From: Enterococcus durans NBRC 100479 = LMG 10746
Lineage (GTDB): Bacteria; Bacillota; Bacilli; Lactobacillales; Enterococcaceae
Direction of reading: 5' to 3'
Assembly: GCF_001544215.1 (NCBI RefSeq)
Contig: NZ_BCQB01000013.1
Location: 1-58,940 of the forward strand
Length of the DNA: 58,940 bases
Each line of letters opens with the position of its first letter. Position 1 is the stretch's first letter. Shown piece by piece: positions 36,459 to 46,416 of the stretch. The translations under genes and the position numbers were made by a program. The notes under the pieces were generated by a model. It was not told where the DNA came from. It did not search any database and worked only from the letters and a program-made list of their open reading frames with translations.

Positions 36459-38745
36459 TCGCTTCACCTTCTCGTAATGGAATAGTCAAATGATCAGTAA
36501 GGACATACGCTTTTTCGTAGACTTCTAGCGGTAATGCTTCGCCAGATAAGAGGTTCAATGTTACCTGTTCATTTGAAACGGCGACAAATAACAAGCGGCC
36601 GCGATAATTGATATGGAATGAATAAGCAGACCATGTTTTAGGTAAGAATGGTGCAAATCTTAATTGTTCATGATCTGTCTTCATTTGCGCGAATCCTTGT
36701 ACGATAGCAAGCCAACTTCCTGTCATTGAAGTGATGTGTAAGCCATCTTCTGTATCATTGTTGTAGTTATCTAAATCTAAACGAGCAGTGCGTTGATACA
36801 TTTCAACGGCTTTGTCTTCCATGCCTAGTTCAGCAGCTAAGATAGCATGGATACTAGGAGATAGGGAAGACTCGTGGACAGTCATTGGCTCGTAAAAATC
36901 AAAGTTGCGTTGTTTTTCTTCTTTTGTAAATGAATCATTGAAGAAGTAGATACCTTGTAAAACGTCTGCTTGTTTAATGAAGCAAGAACGAAGGATCTTG
37001 TCCCATGACCAATGCTGATTCAATGGCAATTCACTTGCAGATAGTTCCGCTGCTGGTTTGAGATCCTTGTCTAAGAAAGTATCGTGTTGGACAAAAATCC
37101 CTAATTCTTCATCTACTGGGAAGTACATATTTTCAGCAATTTCTTGCCAATGTGCCAATTCATCGTCACTGATTTTAGCAGTGCTCTCTTCTTTGAACTT
37201 CAAATAATTTTCTCGTGTGTAACGTAGTACCCAACAAGCAATCGTATTTGTGTACCAATTGTTGTTGATATTATTCTCATATTCGTTCGGTCCTGTAACC
37301 CCGTGAATCATATATTGATTGTTTCGTTTAGAAAAATGGACTCGGTCTGCCCAAAAGCGAGCGATTTCTGCCAAGACTTCTAAACCTTCATTTTTTAAAT
37401 AGTCGATGTCACCAGTGTAGTTAGTATAATTATAAATAGCGTAGGCAATTGCGCCATTTCGATGGATTTCTTCAAACGTGATTTCCCATTCATTGTGGCA
37501 TTCGACACCTGTGAAAGTGACCATTGGATATAACGCGCCTTTTAGGCCTTGCTGTTGTGCATTATGGATTGCTTGTGGCAATTGGTTATGGCGGTACTTC
37601 AAGAGATTCTTAGTGACTTCAGGTTTCGCTAAAGCGAGGTACAGAGGCACTGCATAGGCTTCAGTATCCCAGTAAGTTGCACCACCATATTTTTCGCCAG
37701 TGAAGCCTTTTGGTCCAATATTCAAACGTTCATCTTCGCCATAATAAGTAGAAAATAGCTGGAAGAGGTTGAAACGGATTCCTTGTTGTGCTTCATCGTC
37801 TCCTTCGATGACTACATCTGCCAATTCCCATCGTTTAGACCAAGCGGCTGTTTGGTCCTCTTTTGCTTGGGAATAGTGAACCTTCAATTCGTTGAATTCT
37901 TTAAAGAGATGTGTCGCTTGTTGCGCTTCAGGGATATCTCGGCTTGTGAAAACCAATACTTCTTTGTCGATTAGAAGTGTTTCATTTTCTGTTAAGTCAA
38001 AGGTGAATGAACCTTCGATTGCTAAGGTGCCCTCTTGGTAGCTTGGCGTATATAATTTTCCATCAACGTAGTGGCGCATCCCAGCGGTCACTGTAAATTG
38101 CTCGATCTCAAAATTATTCGGGATCGTTTTAGTCGTTAAGTACGCTATTTCTTCCTTGACGCCATGATCGATGTCATTCCAAAAGTGTTCATCGTAATTG
38201 CTGTCTTCGTTTTGGACATTGCCATCTAGCTTAGAAATAACTTTTACAGTTCCATTTCCTTCCAACATTTCAATGGTTAAGCGAATATAAGCGGCTTCAT
38301 TTTTGACAATACTTAAAAAGCGCTCGAATGAAAGACGAACTTTGTTTGAAGGGGTAGTGACTGTATAACTACGTGTCAAAACACCGTTTTTCATGTTTAA
38401 TTCCCAATAAAAATCTTCAGTAGTAAGTGTAGCTAGATCAATCAGCTGATCATCGATAAAAAGATCCATAGCGATAAAATCGACTGCATTGATTACTTTT
38501 CCAAAATATTCAGGATAGCCGTTTTTCCACCAGCCAACACGTGTTTTGTCAGGGTACCAAACACCTGCTAAATAGGTTCCTTGGTGATGATCACCAGAAT
38601 ATGCTTCTTCAAAATTTCCGCGCATACCCATATAACCGTTACCGATACTGGTCAATGATTCTTGCAAGCGTAAATTTTCTTTATCTAATTTATTCGTGCT
38701 GATTTTCCAAGGGTCGATCTGAAATAACCGTTTAATTTGTTTCAT
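36451..38745 (-). CDS. malP: Maltose phosphorylase (glycoside hydrolase family 65)
   Basis: This 764-residue inverting phosphorylase has the length typical of bacterial maltose phosphorylases. The catalytic acid is Glu488 in [11 protein letters not shown]. The [12 protein letters not shown] and [19 protein letters not shown] segments form the substrate site, and the (alpha/alpha)6 barrel continues through [15 protein letters not shown]. It cleaves maltose with phosphate to glucose and beta-glucose 1-phosphate. Kojibiose or trehalose phosphorylase activity is a family alternative, but the neighbours malT, mapP, pgmB and malM favour maltose. First gene of the leftward mal operon. Confidence 0.9.
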   Translation of the reverse strand: MKQIKRLFQIDPWKISTNKLDKENLRLQESLTSIGNGYMGMRGNFEEAYSGDHHQGTYLAGVWYPDKTRVGWWKNGYPEYFGKVINAVDFIAMDLFIDDQLIDLATLTTEDFYWELNMKNGVLTRSYTVTTPSNKVRLSFERFLSIVKNEAAYIRLTIEMLEGNGTVKVISKLDGNVQNEDSNYDEHFWNDIDHGVKEEIAYLTTKTIPNNFEIEQFTVTAGMRHYVDGKLYTPSYQEGTLAIEGSFTFDLTENETLLIDKEVLVFTSRDIPEAQQATHLFKEFNELKVHYSQAKEDQTAAWSKRWELADVVIEGDDEAQQGIRFNLFQLFSTYYGEDERLNIGPKGFTGEKYGGATYWDTEAYAVPLYLALAKPEVTKNLLKYRHNQLPQAIHNAQQQGLKGALYPMVTFTGVECHNEWEITFEEIHRNGAIAYAIYNYTNYTGDIDYLKNEGLEVLAEIARFWADRVHFSKRNNQYMIHGVTGPNEYENNINNNWYTNTIACWVLRYTRENYLKFKEESTAKISDDELAHWQEIAENMYFPVDEELGIFVQHDTFLDKDLKPAAELSASELPLNQHWSWDKILRSCFIKQADVLQGIYFFNDSFTKEEKQRNFDFYEPMTVHESSLSPSIHAILAAELGMEDKAVEMYQRTARLDLDNYNNDTEDGLHITSMTGSWLAIVQGFAQMKTDHEQLRFAPFLPKTWSAYSFHINYRGRLLFVAVSNEQVTLNLLSGEALPLEVYEKAYVLTDHLTIPLREGEANV

Positions 38746-38779
38746 TGTTCTCCTCCTAGACGTTGTCGTTTATACGTCC

Positions 38780-38809
38780 ATAATAAACGCAACCGATTGC
38801 GTAAGTCAA
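38780..38809 (-). promoter_or_regulatory. malP promoter with a LacI-type operator in its spacer
   Basis: On the minus strand TTGACT (complement of 38804-38809) and TATTAT (complement of 38780-38785) are 18 bases apart. The palindrome ACGCAACCGATTGCGT (38787-38802) fills the spacer, so a bound repressor would exclude RNA polymerase. It also fits a cre-like pattern loosely. Confidence 0.75.
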
Positions 38810-38957
38810 CTAGAAAAGTGAAATTAAATTTTGAAGTGGATGAAAAAACAAAATAAAAGCTATTGTATCAATATTTACTACTATAATATGAACAGAAAAA
38901 ATGTATAAAGAACGATTGAGTACTTACTGAAAAAGCATAAAAATACGAAATAAAGCA

Positions 38958-39010
38958 TTTACAAAAAAAGAAACACACGCTATAATAACTAATAACGAAA
39001 CCGATTGCAC
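38958..39010 (+). promoter_or_regulatory. malT promoter with an overlapping operator
   Basis: TTTACA (38958-38963) and TATAAT (38981-38986) are 17 bases apart. The operator ACGAAACCGATTGCAC (38995-39010) covers the expected transcription start. It shares the AACCGATTGC core with the malP operator. Confidence 0.78.
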
Positions 39011-39025
39011 AAAGGAGACGAGGAA

Positions 39026-41188
39026 ATGAAAAAAATATTTAGCTTTGAGTTTTGGCAAAAATTTGGAAAGGCTTTAATGGTCGTTGTGGCAGTTATGCCA
39101 GCGGCAGGTTTGATGATCAGTATCGGTAAATCGATTCCGTTGATCAATCCTGATCTTGCACCTTTAGTTACAACGGGTGGCGTGATCGAAAATATTGGTT
39201 GGGCAATTATCGGAAATTTACATCTTTTATTTGCACTAGCGATAGGTGGTAGTTGGGCAAAAGAACGAGCAGGGGGAGCATTCGCTGCGGGGATCTCATT
39301 TATATTGATCAATCGGATCACGGGAGCAATTTTTGGTGTGACTAATGAGATGTTGGCAAATGAAGACGCATTTACGCATACCTTGTTTGGCACGAAAATC
39401 ATGGTCAAAGGGTTCTTTACCAGTGTATTAGAAGCACCAGCGCTAAATATGGGGGTATTTGTTGGGATTATTGCAGGGTTCGTTGGGGCGATGGCCTATA
39501 ATAAATATTACAATTATCGTAAATTACCTGACGCATTATCTTTCTTTAATGGAAAAAGATTTGTTCCTTTTGTAGTTATTTTGTGGTCAACGATTGTTGC
39601 CTTGATTCTTGCTATTGTATGGCCGAATGTCCAAGCAGGGATCAATAACTTTGGATTGTGGATTGCTGAGTCAAAAGAAAGCGCTCCGATTTTAGCACCA
39701 TTCCTATATGGTACATTGGAACGTCTATTGTTACCATTTGGCTTACATCACATGTTGACGATCCCAATCAATTATACGCAGCTAGGTGGTACCTATGAGA
39801 TATTATCTGGTGCGCAAGCGGGAACACAAGTATTTGGACAAGATCCTTTATGGTTGGCGTGGGCGACTGATTTGGTCAACTTGAAAGGCGCCGGCGATAT
39901 GTCGCAATATGAATTCGTATTGACGAACTGGACACCTGCTCGTTTTAAAGTGGGACAAATGATTGGTTCTTCCGGTATCTTGATGGGATTAGCACTAGCG
40001 ATGTACCGTAATGTTGATCCAGACAAAAAGTCTAAATATAAATCAATGTATTTTTCAGCAGCACTTGCAGTTTTCTTAACAGGTGTAACCGAACCATTAG
40101 AGTTCATGTTCATGTTTGCAGCTGTACCTCTTTACATTGTTTATTCCGTGATCCAAGGGGCAGCTTTTGCAATGGCAGATATTCTACCTTTACGTGTCCA
40201 TTCATTTGGGAACATTGAACTATTGACACGTACACCATTAGCGATCAAAGCAGGACTAGGTATCGACTTGCTCAATTTTGTTATCTGTGTCATATTATTT
40301 GGAGTATTGACGTATTTTGTGGCAAACTTCTTGATCAAAAAATTCAATTATGCTACACCAGGACGTAATGGGAACTATGATAACGACAGTGAAGAAACGC
40401 CGTCAGGTTCTGCAACTAATGCAGATCAACAAATCATTAAGATCATCCATTTATTAGGTGGGAAAGAAAACATCAAGGATGTAGATGCTTGTATGACTCG
40501 TTTACGTGTCAGCGTCGAGGATCCTGGGAAAGTCGGTTCAGAAGAAGAATGGAAACGTGCTGGAGCGATGGGCTTGATCGTTAAGGACAAAGGTGTGCAA
40601 GCCGTGTATGGACCAAAAGCGGATGTGTTGAAATCGGATATTGAAGATTTACTACAATCAGGCGCTGATATTCCAGAGCCAACAGTTGAGGCAACAAATA
40701 AAAATAAGAAGAATGAAGAGAAACATGTTTTAGGTATCGAAAAAGAATTATTCACTGTAGCAACTGGTGAGGTAATTGCTTTAAAAGATGTGAATGATCC
40801 AGTCTTTTCACAAAAGATGATGGGTGATGGCTTTGCTGTTATTCCTGCCACTGGAGAAGTGACGGCACCACTTTCTGGTAAAATCGTGAGTGTCTTCCCA
40901 ACCAAGCATGCAATTGGCATGCAAACAGCAGAAGGAGCAGAAGTTTTGATCCATATGGGACTGGATACTGTTCAGATGAGCCAGCCAGCATTTGAGATCT
41001 TAGTTTCTGAAGGCCAAGAAGTAGTAGCAGGAACAACGATTGCTCAGATGGATCTAGATGCAATCAAGAACGAAGGAAAAGAAACGACGATCATAGTAGT
41101 CTTTACAGATGACAAAGTCAATGGGCTGACCATCAATAAATTAGGAGACACTGAACGAGGAACAGTGATCGGGAAAATAAACTTGTAA
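39026..41188 (+). CDS. malT: Maltose PTS transporter EIICBA
   Basis: The protein has 720 residues from the ATG at 39026, behind AAAGGAG. EIIC is at about residues 1-440 (GKALMVVVAVMPAAGLMISIGK, LERLLLPFGLHHMLT, TGVTEPLEFMFMF). EIIB is at about 470-545 with phospho-Cys in VDACMTRLRV. EIIA is at about 580-720 with phospho-His in VLIHMGLDTV. In E. faecalis the matching gene imports maltose as maltose 6'-phosphate. It is divergent from malP and followed by a terminator-like hairpin before mapP. Glucose/maltose dual specificity is possible. Confidence 0.88.
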   Translation: MKKIFSFEFWQKFGKALMVVVAVMPAAGLMISIGKSIPLINPDLAPLVTTGGVIENIGWAIIGNLHLLFALAIGGSWAKERAGGAFAAGISFILINRITGAIFGVTNEMLANEDAFTHTLFGTKIMVKGFFTSVLEAPALNMGVFVGIIAGFVGAMAYNKYYNYRKLPDALSFFNGKRFVPFVVILWSTIVALILAIVWPNVQAGINNFGLWIAESKESAPILAPFLYGTLERLLLPFGLHHMLTIPINYTQLGGTYEILSGAQAGTQVFGQDPLWLAWATDLVNLKGAGDMSQYEFVLTNWTPARFKVGQMIGSSGILMGLALAMYRNVDPDKKSKYKSMYFSAALAVFLTGVTEPLEFMFMFAAVPLYIVYSVIQGAAFAMADILPLRVHSFGNIELLTRTPLAIKAGLGIDLLNFVICVILFGVLTYFVANFLIKKFNYATPGRNGNYDNDSEETPSGSATNADQQIIKIIHLLGGKENIKDVDACMTRLRVSVEDPGKVGSEEEWKRAGAMGLIVKDKGVQAVYGPKADVLKSDIEDLLQSGADIPEPTVEATNKNKKNEEKHVLGIEKELFTVATGEVIALKDVNDPVFSQKMMGDGFAVIPATGEVTAPLSGKIVSVFPTKHAIGMQTAEGAEVLIHMGLDTVQMSQPAFEILVSEGQEVVAGTTIAQMDLDAIKNEGKETTIIVVFTDDKVNGLTINKLGDTERGTVIGKINL

Positions 41189-41257
41189 AGAATCTCAGAA
41201 GTTCATGTGTGTATTTCATATCGAAAGAATGTGTTCGATGTGTGTAATCCTAGAAGT

Positions 41258-41312
41258 AAGCCGATAATCCCGAAATTGCTTTTCCTATTTCAGGGATTAT
41301 TGGCTTATTTTT
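41258..41312 (+). terminator. Terminator-like hairpin between malT and mapP
   Basis: AAGCCGATAATCCC (41258-41271) pairs with GGGATTATTGGCTT (41293-41306), followed by ATTTTTTG. Its loop region GAAATTGCTTTTCCTATTTC matches the style of the hairpin at 31546-31605. Partial read-through would let mapP be made from the malT promoter. Confidence 0.7.
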
Positions 41313-41405
41313 TGAGTGAACTACTTTGGGGTCTCTACCTATATCTATATGGATTCAGAAGGTGGGAGCAATGTTTCGGCCCATCCCATTAAGAAGGAGA
41401 ATTAT

Positions 41406-42230
41406 ATGAAAATAATGACGTTGAATACGCATAGCTGGTTAGAAGAGGAACCACGAGAAAAATTAAAACAGATCGCTCAAAAAATCTGTCATGAACAATA
41501 TGATGTGATCGCATTGCAAGAAGTCAATCAAACGATGGACGCAAAACGACTAACCAGTGAGCAGCTGAAGAATTTTAGTCAGGTGCAGGAACAAACGCCT
41601 GTCCGCTCGGATAACTTTGCCTATTGCTTGATCCAGCTCTTAGCAGAACAAGGTGAAACTTACTATTGGAGTTGGGAAATGAGTCATATCGGCTATGCTA
41701 TCTATGAGGAAGGCAATGCGCTTCTTTCCAAACAACCACTAATTAGTCAAACGCACCTAGTCTCCGAAACGAAAGAAAAAGAGGATTACCATACTCGAAA
41801 AATATTAGTGGGTCAAACCTCTGTCAAATCACAATGTATTACTGTAGCAAGCTGTCATTTTTCTTGGTGGGCAGATGAAAAAAGCGGATTTGCATTTGAG
41901 TGGAAAGAATTAGAAGCAAGTTTAGCGCCTCTTACAACACCACTGTATCTATTAGGGGATTTCAACAATCCTGCTGAAGGCAGCGGGTACGATTTAGTGG
42001 CAAAAAGTCAGTTGCCTATTCGTGATGCTTATCCAATCGCTCAAAAAAAACAAGCTGAAGCAACGATCGAAAAGAGAATCGATGGCTGGGAAAACAATAA
42101 AGAGGGGCTACGTATTGACTATATTTATGTACCACAAGATTGCTTTGTTACAAGTTATCAACGTATTTTTGACGGGGAAAATGGCCCGATTGTCAGTGAT
42201 CATTATGGGGTAGCAGTCACGTTGGAGTGA
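41406..42230 (+). CDS. mapP: Maltose 6'-phosphate phosphatase MapP (endonuclease/exonuclease/phosphatase fold)
   Basis: The protein has 274 residues from the ATG at 41406, preceded by AAGGAG; in-frame sequence upstream lies in the hairpin. EEP-fold motifs are MTLNTHSW (start), IALQEVNQ (metal Glu), SCHFSWW, LLGDFNNPAEG (catalytic Asp/Asn) and VSDHYGVAV (catalytic Asp-His). It sits next to malT, as in the E. faecalis cassette where MapP removes the phosphate from maltose 6'-phosphate so that MalP can act on maltose. The exact substrate is assigned by synteny. Confidence 0.85.
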   Translation: MKIMTLNTHSWLEEEPREKLKQIAQKICHEQYDVIALQEVNQTMDAKRLTSEQLKNFSQVQEQTPVRSDNFAYCLIQLLAEQGETYYWSWEMSHIGYAIYEEGNALLSKQPLISQTHLVSETKEKEDYHTRKILVGQTSVKSQCITVASCHFSWWADEKSGFAFEWKELEASLAPLTTPLYLLGDFNNPAEGSGYDLVAKSQLPIRDAYPIAQKKQAEATIEKRIDGWENNKEGLRIDYIYVPQDCFVTSYQRIFDGENGPIVSDHYGVAVTLE

Positions 42231-42264
42231 AGAGAAACGAAGGAATATTGTCACAGTAAGAATA

Positions 42265-42550
42265 TGAGACAAATCTAAAAATCAGGTTTGCTACAGACTC
42301 TCGAATAAACGGCGGGAGCAGAAACAACTCCTTCGGAAATAAGCCGAAATTCACAAAAATTTGAAAAGTAATTTTCGTGAATTTCTTCTTATTTCTCGGA
42401 GTTAAACACTTCTGTCCTAGCCTCTCTCAAATAAACGACGTCCGAAAGGCAGGTTTTTCGGAAATTTAAAAAAAACGAGCAATACAAAAAATGTATTGTT
42501 CGTTTTTTTTTCTCTGATTTCTCATAAACGATTTTTGTCTCGACCTCATT
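42265..42550 (-). repeat. Dispersed intergenic hairpin repeat, copy 7 (long form with internal terminator)
   Basis: It contains GACAAATCTAAAAATCAGG, CTCGAATAAACGGCGGGAGC, the core arms ACTCCTTCGGAAATAAG and CTTATTTCTCGGAGT, and CACTTCTGTCCTAGCCTCTC. A hairpin AACGAGCAATAC with GTATTGTTCGTTTTTTT follows. It is nearly the reverse complement of copy 2. It separates two converging genes. Confidence 0.87.
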
Positions 42551-42553
42551 TTT

Positions 42554-44206
42554 TTATGAATGTATCCGACTTCTAATAAACATGATGAATAAAATCAGCC
42601 AACCAATGAAGGTCAACCCGATGATGAAATAAAAGAAGAGCGGCAAGTCATAATACAAGGTGATCTCATTGATACCATTATGCTGTTTGACGATTGGCGT
42701 ACCGATGTCTGTCAATTCATAATCTGTCAAAGGTTTGCCGTTTTGCAACAATACTGTACGGTCGTAAACAATGACTGGTAAATGGACTGTTTTCTGACCG
42801 TTATTTTTCCACTTGATCGTTAAACGTCCGTCAGGGTGTGTTTTGATGAAGGTTGTTTCACCTTCTAGTATTTCTTCATTGTAACGATCGTATTTATTGG
42901 CTGTGGTGTCTTTATAAATCGGTAAATAATCAGGTGTTGTCTTTTGGAAGACGAATAAGCTCGTTGACATGTCTTGGCTGTAAAATGTTTTTCTGGCTTG
43001 TTCTGGTGTATCGAATAAATAAGTGTGGCGGCTGACAAACGTCTCAGATTCCCATCTGTCTAAATGTTTGTATAAGTTTTGAAGCGTTTGGGCTGAAGCA
43101 ACCAGTAAAAACAATACGCTAAGTGTCCGATACCACGTTTTCTTTTCCCATTGATTCAGTGCAAGTGCCAAAAAGAGTAAGAAGAGTAACGTAAATGGCA
43201 CAAAAAAGCGAAATGGAAATTGGATTAAGCTGATAAAAGGCACCTGTTTTTCTACTAAAGTGGTCCAAGGAATCAGACTCGTTGATAGTAAGAAAAAGAC
43301 GATACTTGAACGAAGTAGTAACTTAGTGAAAGGATCATATCTACGTCGAAACAGTAAGAATAATAAGAAACCAATAAATAGAATCAATGAGAAGATTTTG
43401 GGATAGGTCAACCAGTAGCTTCCATCCAAGTTGATTGCTTTTTGACTCATCTCACGATTCACGAAAGGCGGCAGTATTTTGTTGCCACTATAGACTAGGG
43501 CTAAACCACCCCAAATATTCGCAGTCAACACGAAATAGAGCAAGACTGATTTTCCTAATTGCAACAAAGCTTTTCCTTTTTCATTCTGATCAAAGAAATA
43601 GTAAAGATAAAAAGGAACATACATCAGTGCCAGCATCACAGAAGACAATAAATGGATCTGAGTCATCAATGCAATCGAGGCAGTGACCTTAAGAACGGGA
43701 AAGCGTCGGTGGACAACAAAATCCACCATTGGAATCATACATAAGGGATAAAAACAAGTACCCCAACTAGTAAAGCCTTGATTGACAGCCCAATATTGGA
43801 TCGAATAAGTTGTCATGAACAAAACAGAAATAGGCACACTTACCCAGTTTTTGACGTGAACATATTTTAGTAAAGTCAGCATCGACCACCCAGAAATCAG
43901 GAAAAGAATAAAATTAGATAAAATTTGGTAATGGAACCAACTACCTGAGAGTAAGACGATCAATCCTTGGAAATAAGCAAATAATGGACCATAGACAGCA
44001 TTTACGATCCGTCCACTTTGTTGAAATCCATACATAGAAGGGAAATAATGGAAATCCCAATTGGCGAACTGTTCGGCTGCATCGTAGAACCGATTGTAGT
44101 GAAATGGGGCATCCGCTCCAATAACTAACTTATGTGTAAGGATATTTGGCAGAATAAATAAAATTGCGAAAAGCAAAATTGTCAAATACGGAACATATTT
44201 TTTCAA
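42554..44206 (-). CDS. Multi-pass membrane protein, GT-C/PTPS-related type
   Basis: This 550-residue protein has about 11-12 membrane segments and a C-terminal extracytoplasmic domain (about 400-520) before a last helix and the tail RSRIHS. The first loop, ILTHKLVIGADAPFHYNRFYDAAEQ, has Asp-Ala-Pro-Phe-His, like the acidic first loop of GT-C glycosyltransferases and of the '6-pyruvoyl-tetrahydropterin synthase related' membrane domain. It may transfer sugars from a lipid carrier to a surface polymer. The donor and acceptor are unknown. Monocistronic. Confidence 0.6.
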   Translation of the reverse strand: MKKYVPYLTILLFAILFILPNILTHKLVIGADAPFHYNRFYDAAEQFANWDFHYFPSMYGFQQSGRIVNAVYGPLFAYFQGLIVLLSGSWFHYQILSNFILFLISGWSMLTLLKYVHVKNWVSVPISVLFMTTYSIQYWAVNQGFTSWGTCFYPLCMIPMVDFVVHRRFPVLKVTASIALMTQIHLLSSVMLALMYVPFYLYYFFDQNEKGKALLQLGKSVLLYFVLTANIWGGLALVYSGNKILPPFVNREMSQKAINLDGSYWLTYPKIFSLILFIGFLLFLLFRRRYDPFTKLLLRSSIVFFLLSTSLIPWTTLVEKQVPFISLIQFPFRFFVPFTLLFLLFLALALNQWEKKTWYRTLSVLFLLVASAQTLQNLYKHLDRWESETFVSRHTYLFDTPEQARKTFYSQDMSTSLFVFQKTTPDYLPIYKDTTANKYDRYNEEILEGETTFIKTHPDGRLTIKWKNNGQKTVHLPVIVYDRTVLLQNGKPLTDYELTDIGTPIVKQHNGINEITLYYDLPLFFYFIIGLTFIGWLILFIMFIRSRIHS

Positions 44207-44442
44207 TTTTTCATACTCCTTTTTATAGATTAGTTAGCTTCATCATAAAGCTTACGGAAAATTGAGGCAAGAAATTAGAAAATATATGAAAAAGCTTATG
44301 AATGTTACAAGAAATTATCAAGTGATTTTACACAGAGAAGAAGTGTTTTTTTATCAATAAAAAATAAGAATCGGCTTTTCGTTTTCATTTATCCATTAGA
44401 CATTTATAATAAAAGAAAAAGGGGGATGAAGGTGAGTCTGAG

Positions 44443-45567
44443 TTGAAGAAAAAAAGATTAGTCTTTCAGGTGTTCTTGCTAATATGTATGTTGATAGGTT
44501 TGTTGATCACCCTCTATCCATTCTATAGCGACTCGTTGAACGGTTTTATCGATCAAAAACGAATTGAGCAAGCACAACAAATATCTATAAAGAAAAAAGA
44601 AAAATTAAAAGTACAGATGCAAGAAGAAAATCAACAAAAGGTAGAAGCTGGTCTGGCTCCCGGAGTTGATCCCTTTGACAATCAACTGACCGATACACAT
44701 TCATCTGCCCAGCTTATCGGAGCAGTCAATATTCCAAAAATCAACGTGAATGTTGCATTATATGATACCTTGAACCAGCGAGTTCTTGAAAAGGGAGCAG
44801 GTGTATTACAGGGCACTTCTTTTCCATTGGGAGGTGTGCCATCCCATTCTGTGATTTCTGCTCACAGTGGTCTCTCAACGAGGCGACTATTCACTGATTT
44901 AGGAAAGTTAAAAAAAGAAGATCTTTTTATTTTAACTGTGTTGGGAGAAAAGTTAGCATATAAAGTTAGCACTATCCAAGTAGTAGAACCTGATGATACA
45001 TCTGGGATCAAACTGGAAAATGGGAAGGATATCGTCACGCTGTTGACTTGTACACCGTACATGATCAATTCGCATCGTTTATTAGTCACTGGTGAACGAG
45101 TTCCTTATAATGAAGAAGTCCAAGCAATAGAAAATGATGGAGCGAGAAAAAGTCAACTGATCCATCTATTGATTCTTTTAGGAGTTGCCTTACTTGTTGG
45201 AATGATCATTTATAGTATTTTTCGTACAGTGTATCGTTTCCTGTTGAAGAAACGGCTATTTGATTTTACATTCATCTTCACGGATAAGAAAGGGACCCCG
45301 ATAGGCAATCAACGTTTTTGCGTGAAAAAGAAAAAAGCAGTCCTCCAACACGGCGTTCCTTTGGAAGGGGTTACGAATGAAGAAGGCCAGCTTACTTTTA
45401 CGCAGCTTAAGGGGGATTCTTACTGGCTAGTTCCTATGGAGAAACCAAACCAACGAGTGAAATTTGGAGTCACACGCTTGAACCAGCAACAGATGCTATT
45501 TATAAAACGACACAAAAGAATAAGGACTTTGGATAATGAAGCGAATCGTTATCAGATCAAAGAATAA
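44443..45567 (+). CDS. Class C sortase with an extra C-terminal domain
   Basis: The protein has 374 residues from a TTG behind AAGGTGAG. An N-terminal membrane helix (8-27) precedes the sortase barrel, with catalytic His141 in SAHSGLSTRR, Cys203 in TLLTCTPYM and Arg212 in SHRLLVTGE. DPF at about 76-78 is the lid motif of pilus-building class C sortases. A second membrane helix (about 236-262) is followed by about 110 residues that resemble a Cna-B/SpaA-like domain (TDKKGTPIGNQRF, GVTNEEGQLTFTQL). Such a long tail is unusual. No pilin gene is adjacent. The nearest Cna-B-repeat substrate is the disrupted adhesin 40 kb away. Confidence 0.85.
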   Translation: MKKKRLVFQVFLLICMLIGLLITLYPFYSDSLNGFIDQKRIEQAQQISIKKKEKLKVQMQEENQQKVEAGLAPGVDPFDNQLTDTHSSAQLIGAVNIPKINVNVALYDTLNQRVLEKGAGVLQGTSFPLGGVPSHSVISAHSGLSTRRLFTDLGKLKKEDLFILTVLGEKLAYKVSTIQVVEPDDTSGIKLENGKDIVTLLTCTPYMINSHRLLVTGERVPYNEEVQAIENDGARKSQLIHLLILLGVALLVGMIIYSIFRTVYRFLLKKRLFDFTFIFTDKKGTPIGNQRFCVKKKKAVLQHGVPLEGVTNEEGQLTFTQLKGDSYWLVPMEKPNQRVKFGVTRLNQQQMLFIKRHKRIRTLDNEANRYQIKE

Positions 45568-45629
45568 ACGAGTAATCTTAAACTTTTACTGACTTGATTG
45601 TTGGGATCCTGACAAAAATATCAGAAGAG

Positions 45630-45765
45630 TAAAAAGAGGTTGCTTCTGCTCCCACCGTTTATTCGTTTTTAAAGAATGAGACAAAAGTGTTTCTTACTTT
45701 TGTCCCAAGCCCTTTTTCGAGTAGTGAGATCAAAGTGATTTTTACTTTTGATCCAACCACACTAC
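45630..45765 (+). repeat. Dispersed intergenic hairpin repeat, copy 8 (partial)
   Basis: It contains GTTGCTTCTGCTCCCACCG, TTTATTCGTTTTTAAAGAAT and the hairpin GAGACAAAAGTGTTTC..TTACTTTTGTCCCA, that is, only the distal half of the family. A related short hairpin, GATCAAAGTGATTTTTAC with TTTTGATCC, follows. It lies between converging genes. Confidence 0.75.
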
Positions 45766-45773
45766 ATAATCGC

Positions 45774-46313
45774 TTATTTTACACGTTTGTAATTTTCGTC
45801 AAAGTATCTGCCTTCACGGATATCTGCAGGCATACCTTCATAAGGTTCTTCGCTGATGACATCTTCATTATCTACGCCAGCATCGCCCATGTAAGTGATC
45901 GTGGCAAATTCTGGTACCAATAATTTTGGATAAGTTTCATATTTTTCACGAGCAGCTTCCATTTCAGCGATGTGTTCATTTTGGAAAGTTACAGTGATTT
46001 CTGGATGTTCTTCGACCCATTTAGGGAAGAAGATCGTGCCGTGTAATTTCTTTTCATTTGGCATAAAGTCTAATGCAACATCTGTACCTGTTGGTTCAGT
46101 CCAAGTAATTTTAAATACCCCATCAGTTAATTTTACGATGTCAGCTTCTTGATCTTTGACCCAGCGTCCTTTAACCATCCCACCATGGATACGGTAATCG
46201 ACAGTATGGTCATTTTTTGCATACCATTCATATTCCCAACCGTTGTCATATGTGTAGATAAAATGTGTACCGATAAAATCTTCTAATTCTTTAAACTCTT
46301 TAAATTCTTTCAT
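45774..46313 (-). CDS. padC: Phenolic acid decarboxylase
   Basis: This 179-residue beta-barrel decarboxylase has the expected length and motifs: [39 protein letters not shown] and [13 protein letters not shown]. It decarboxylates p-coumaric, ferulic and caffeic acids to vinylphenols without a cofactor, detoxifying plant phenolics. It is divergent from padR; the shared 100-bp spacer holds a PadR-type operator, so induction by phenolic acids is expected. Confidence 0.93.
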   Translation of the reverse strand: MKEFKEFKELEDFIGTHFIYTYDNGWEYEWYAKNDHTVDYRIHGGMVKGRWVKDQEADIVKLTDGVFKITWTEPTGTDVALDFMPNEKKLHGTIFFPKWVEEHPEITVTFQNEHIAEMEAAREKYETYPKLLVPEFATITYMGDAGVDNEDVISEEPYEGMPADIREGRYFDENYKRVK

Positions 46314-46341
46314 GCCTAAGCATCTCCTTTTAATTTAAAAC

Positions 46342-46357
46342 ATGTAATAAACTACAT
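46342..46357. promoter_or_regulatory. PadR operator ATGT-N8-ACAT
   Basis: ATGT (46342-46345) and ACAT (46354-46357) are separated by eight bases, the spacing described for PadR operators. The flanks AAAACATGT and ACATGTTTT extend the symmetry. It lies between padC and padR. Confidence 0.85.
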
Positions 46358-46416
46358 GTTTTTGATTACTCATTTATGATAGAATGAATTGAATGATTTG
46401 TCAAGGAGGAAGACTG

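Noticed and set aside
86-45567. A single pilus locus formed by the Cna-B adhesin and the class C sortase
   Set aside because: They are 40 kb apart with unrelated operons between them; true pilus loci keep sortase and pilins adjacent. A functional link remains possible but unsupported.
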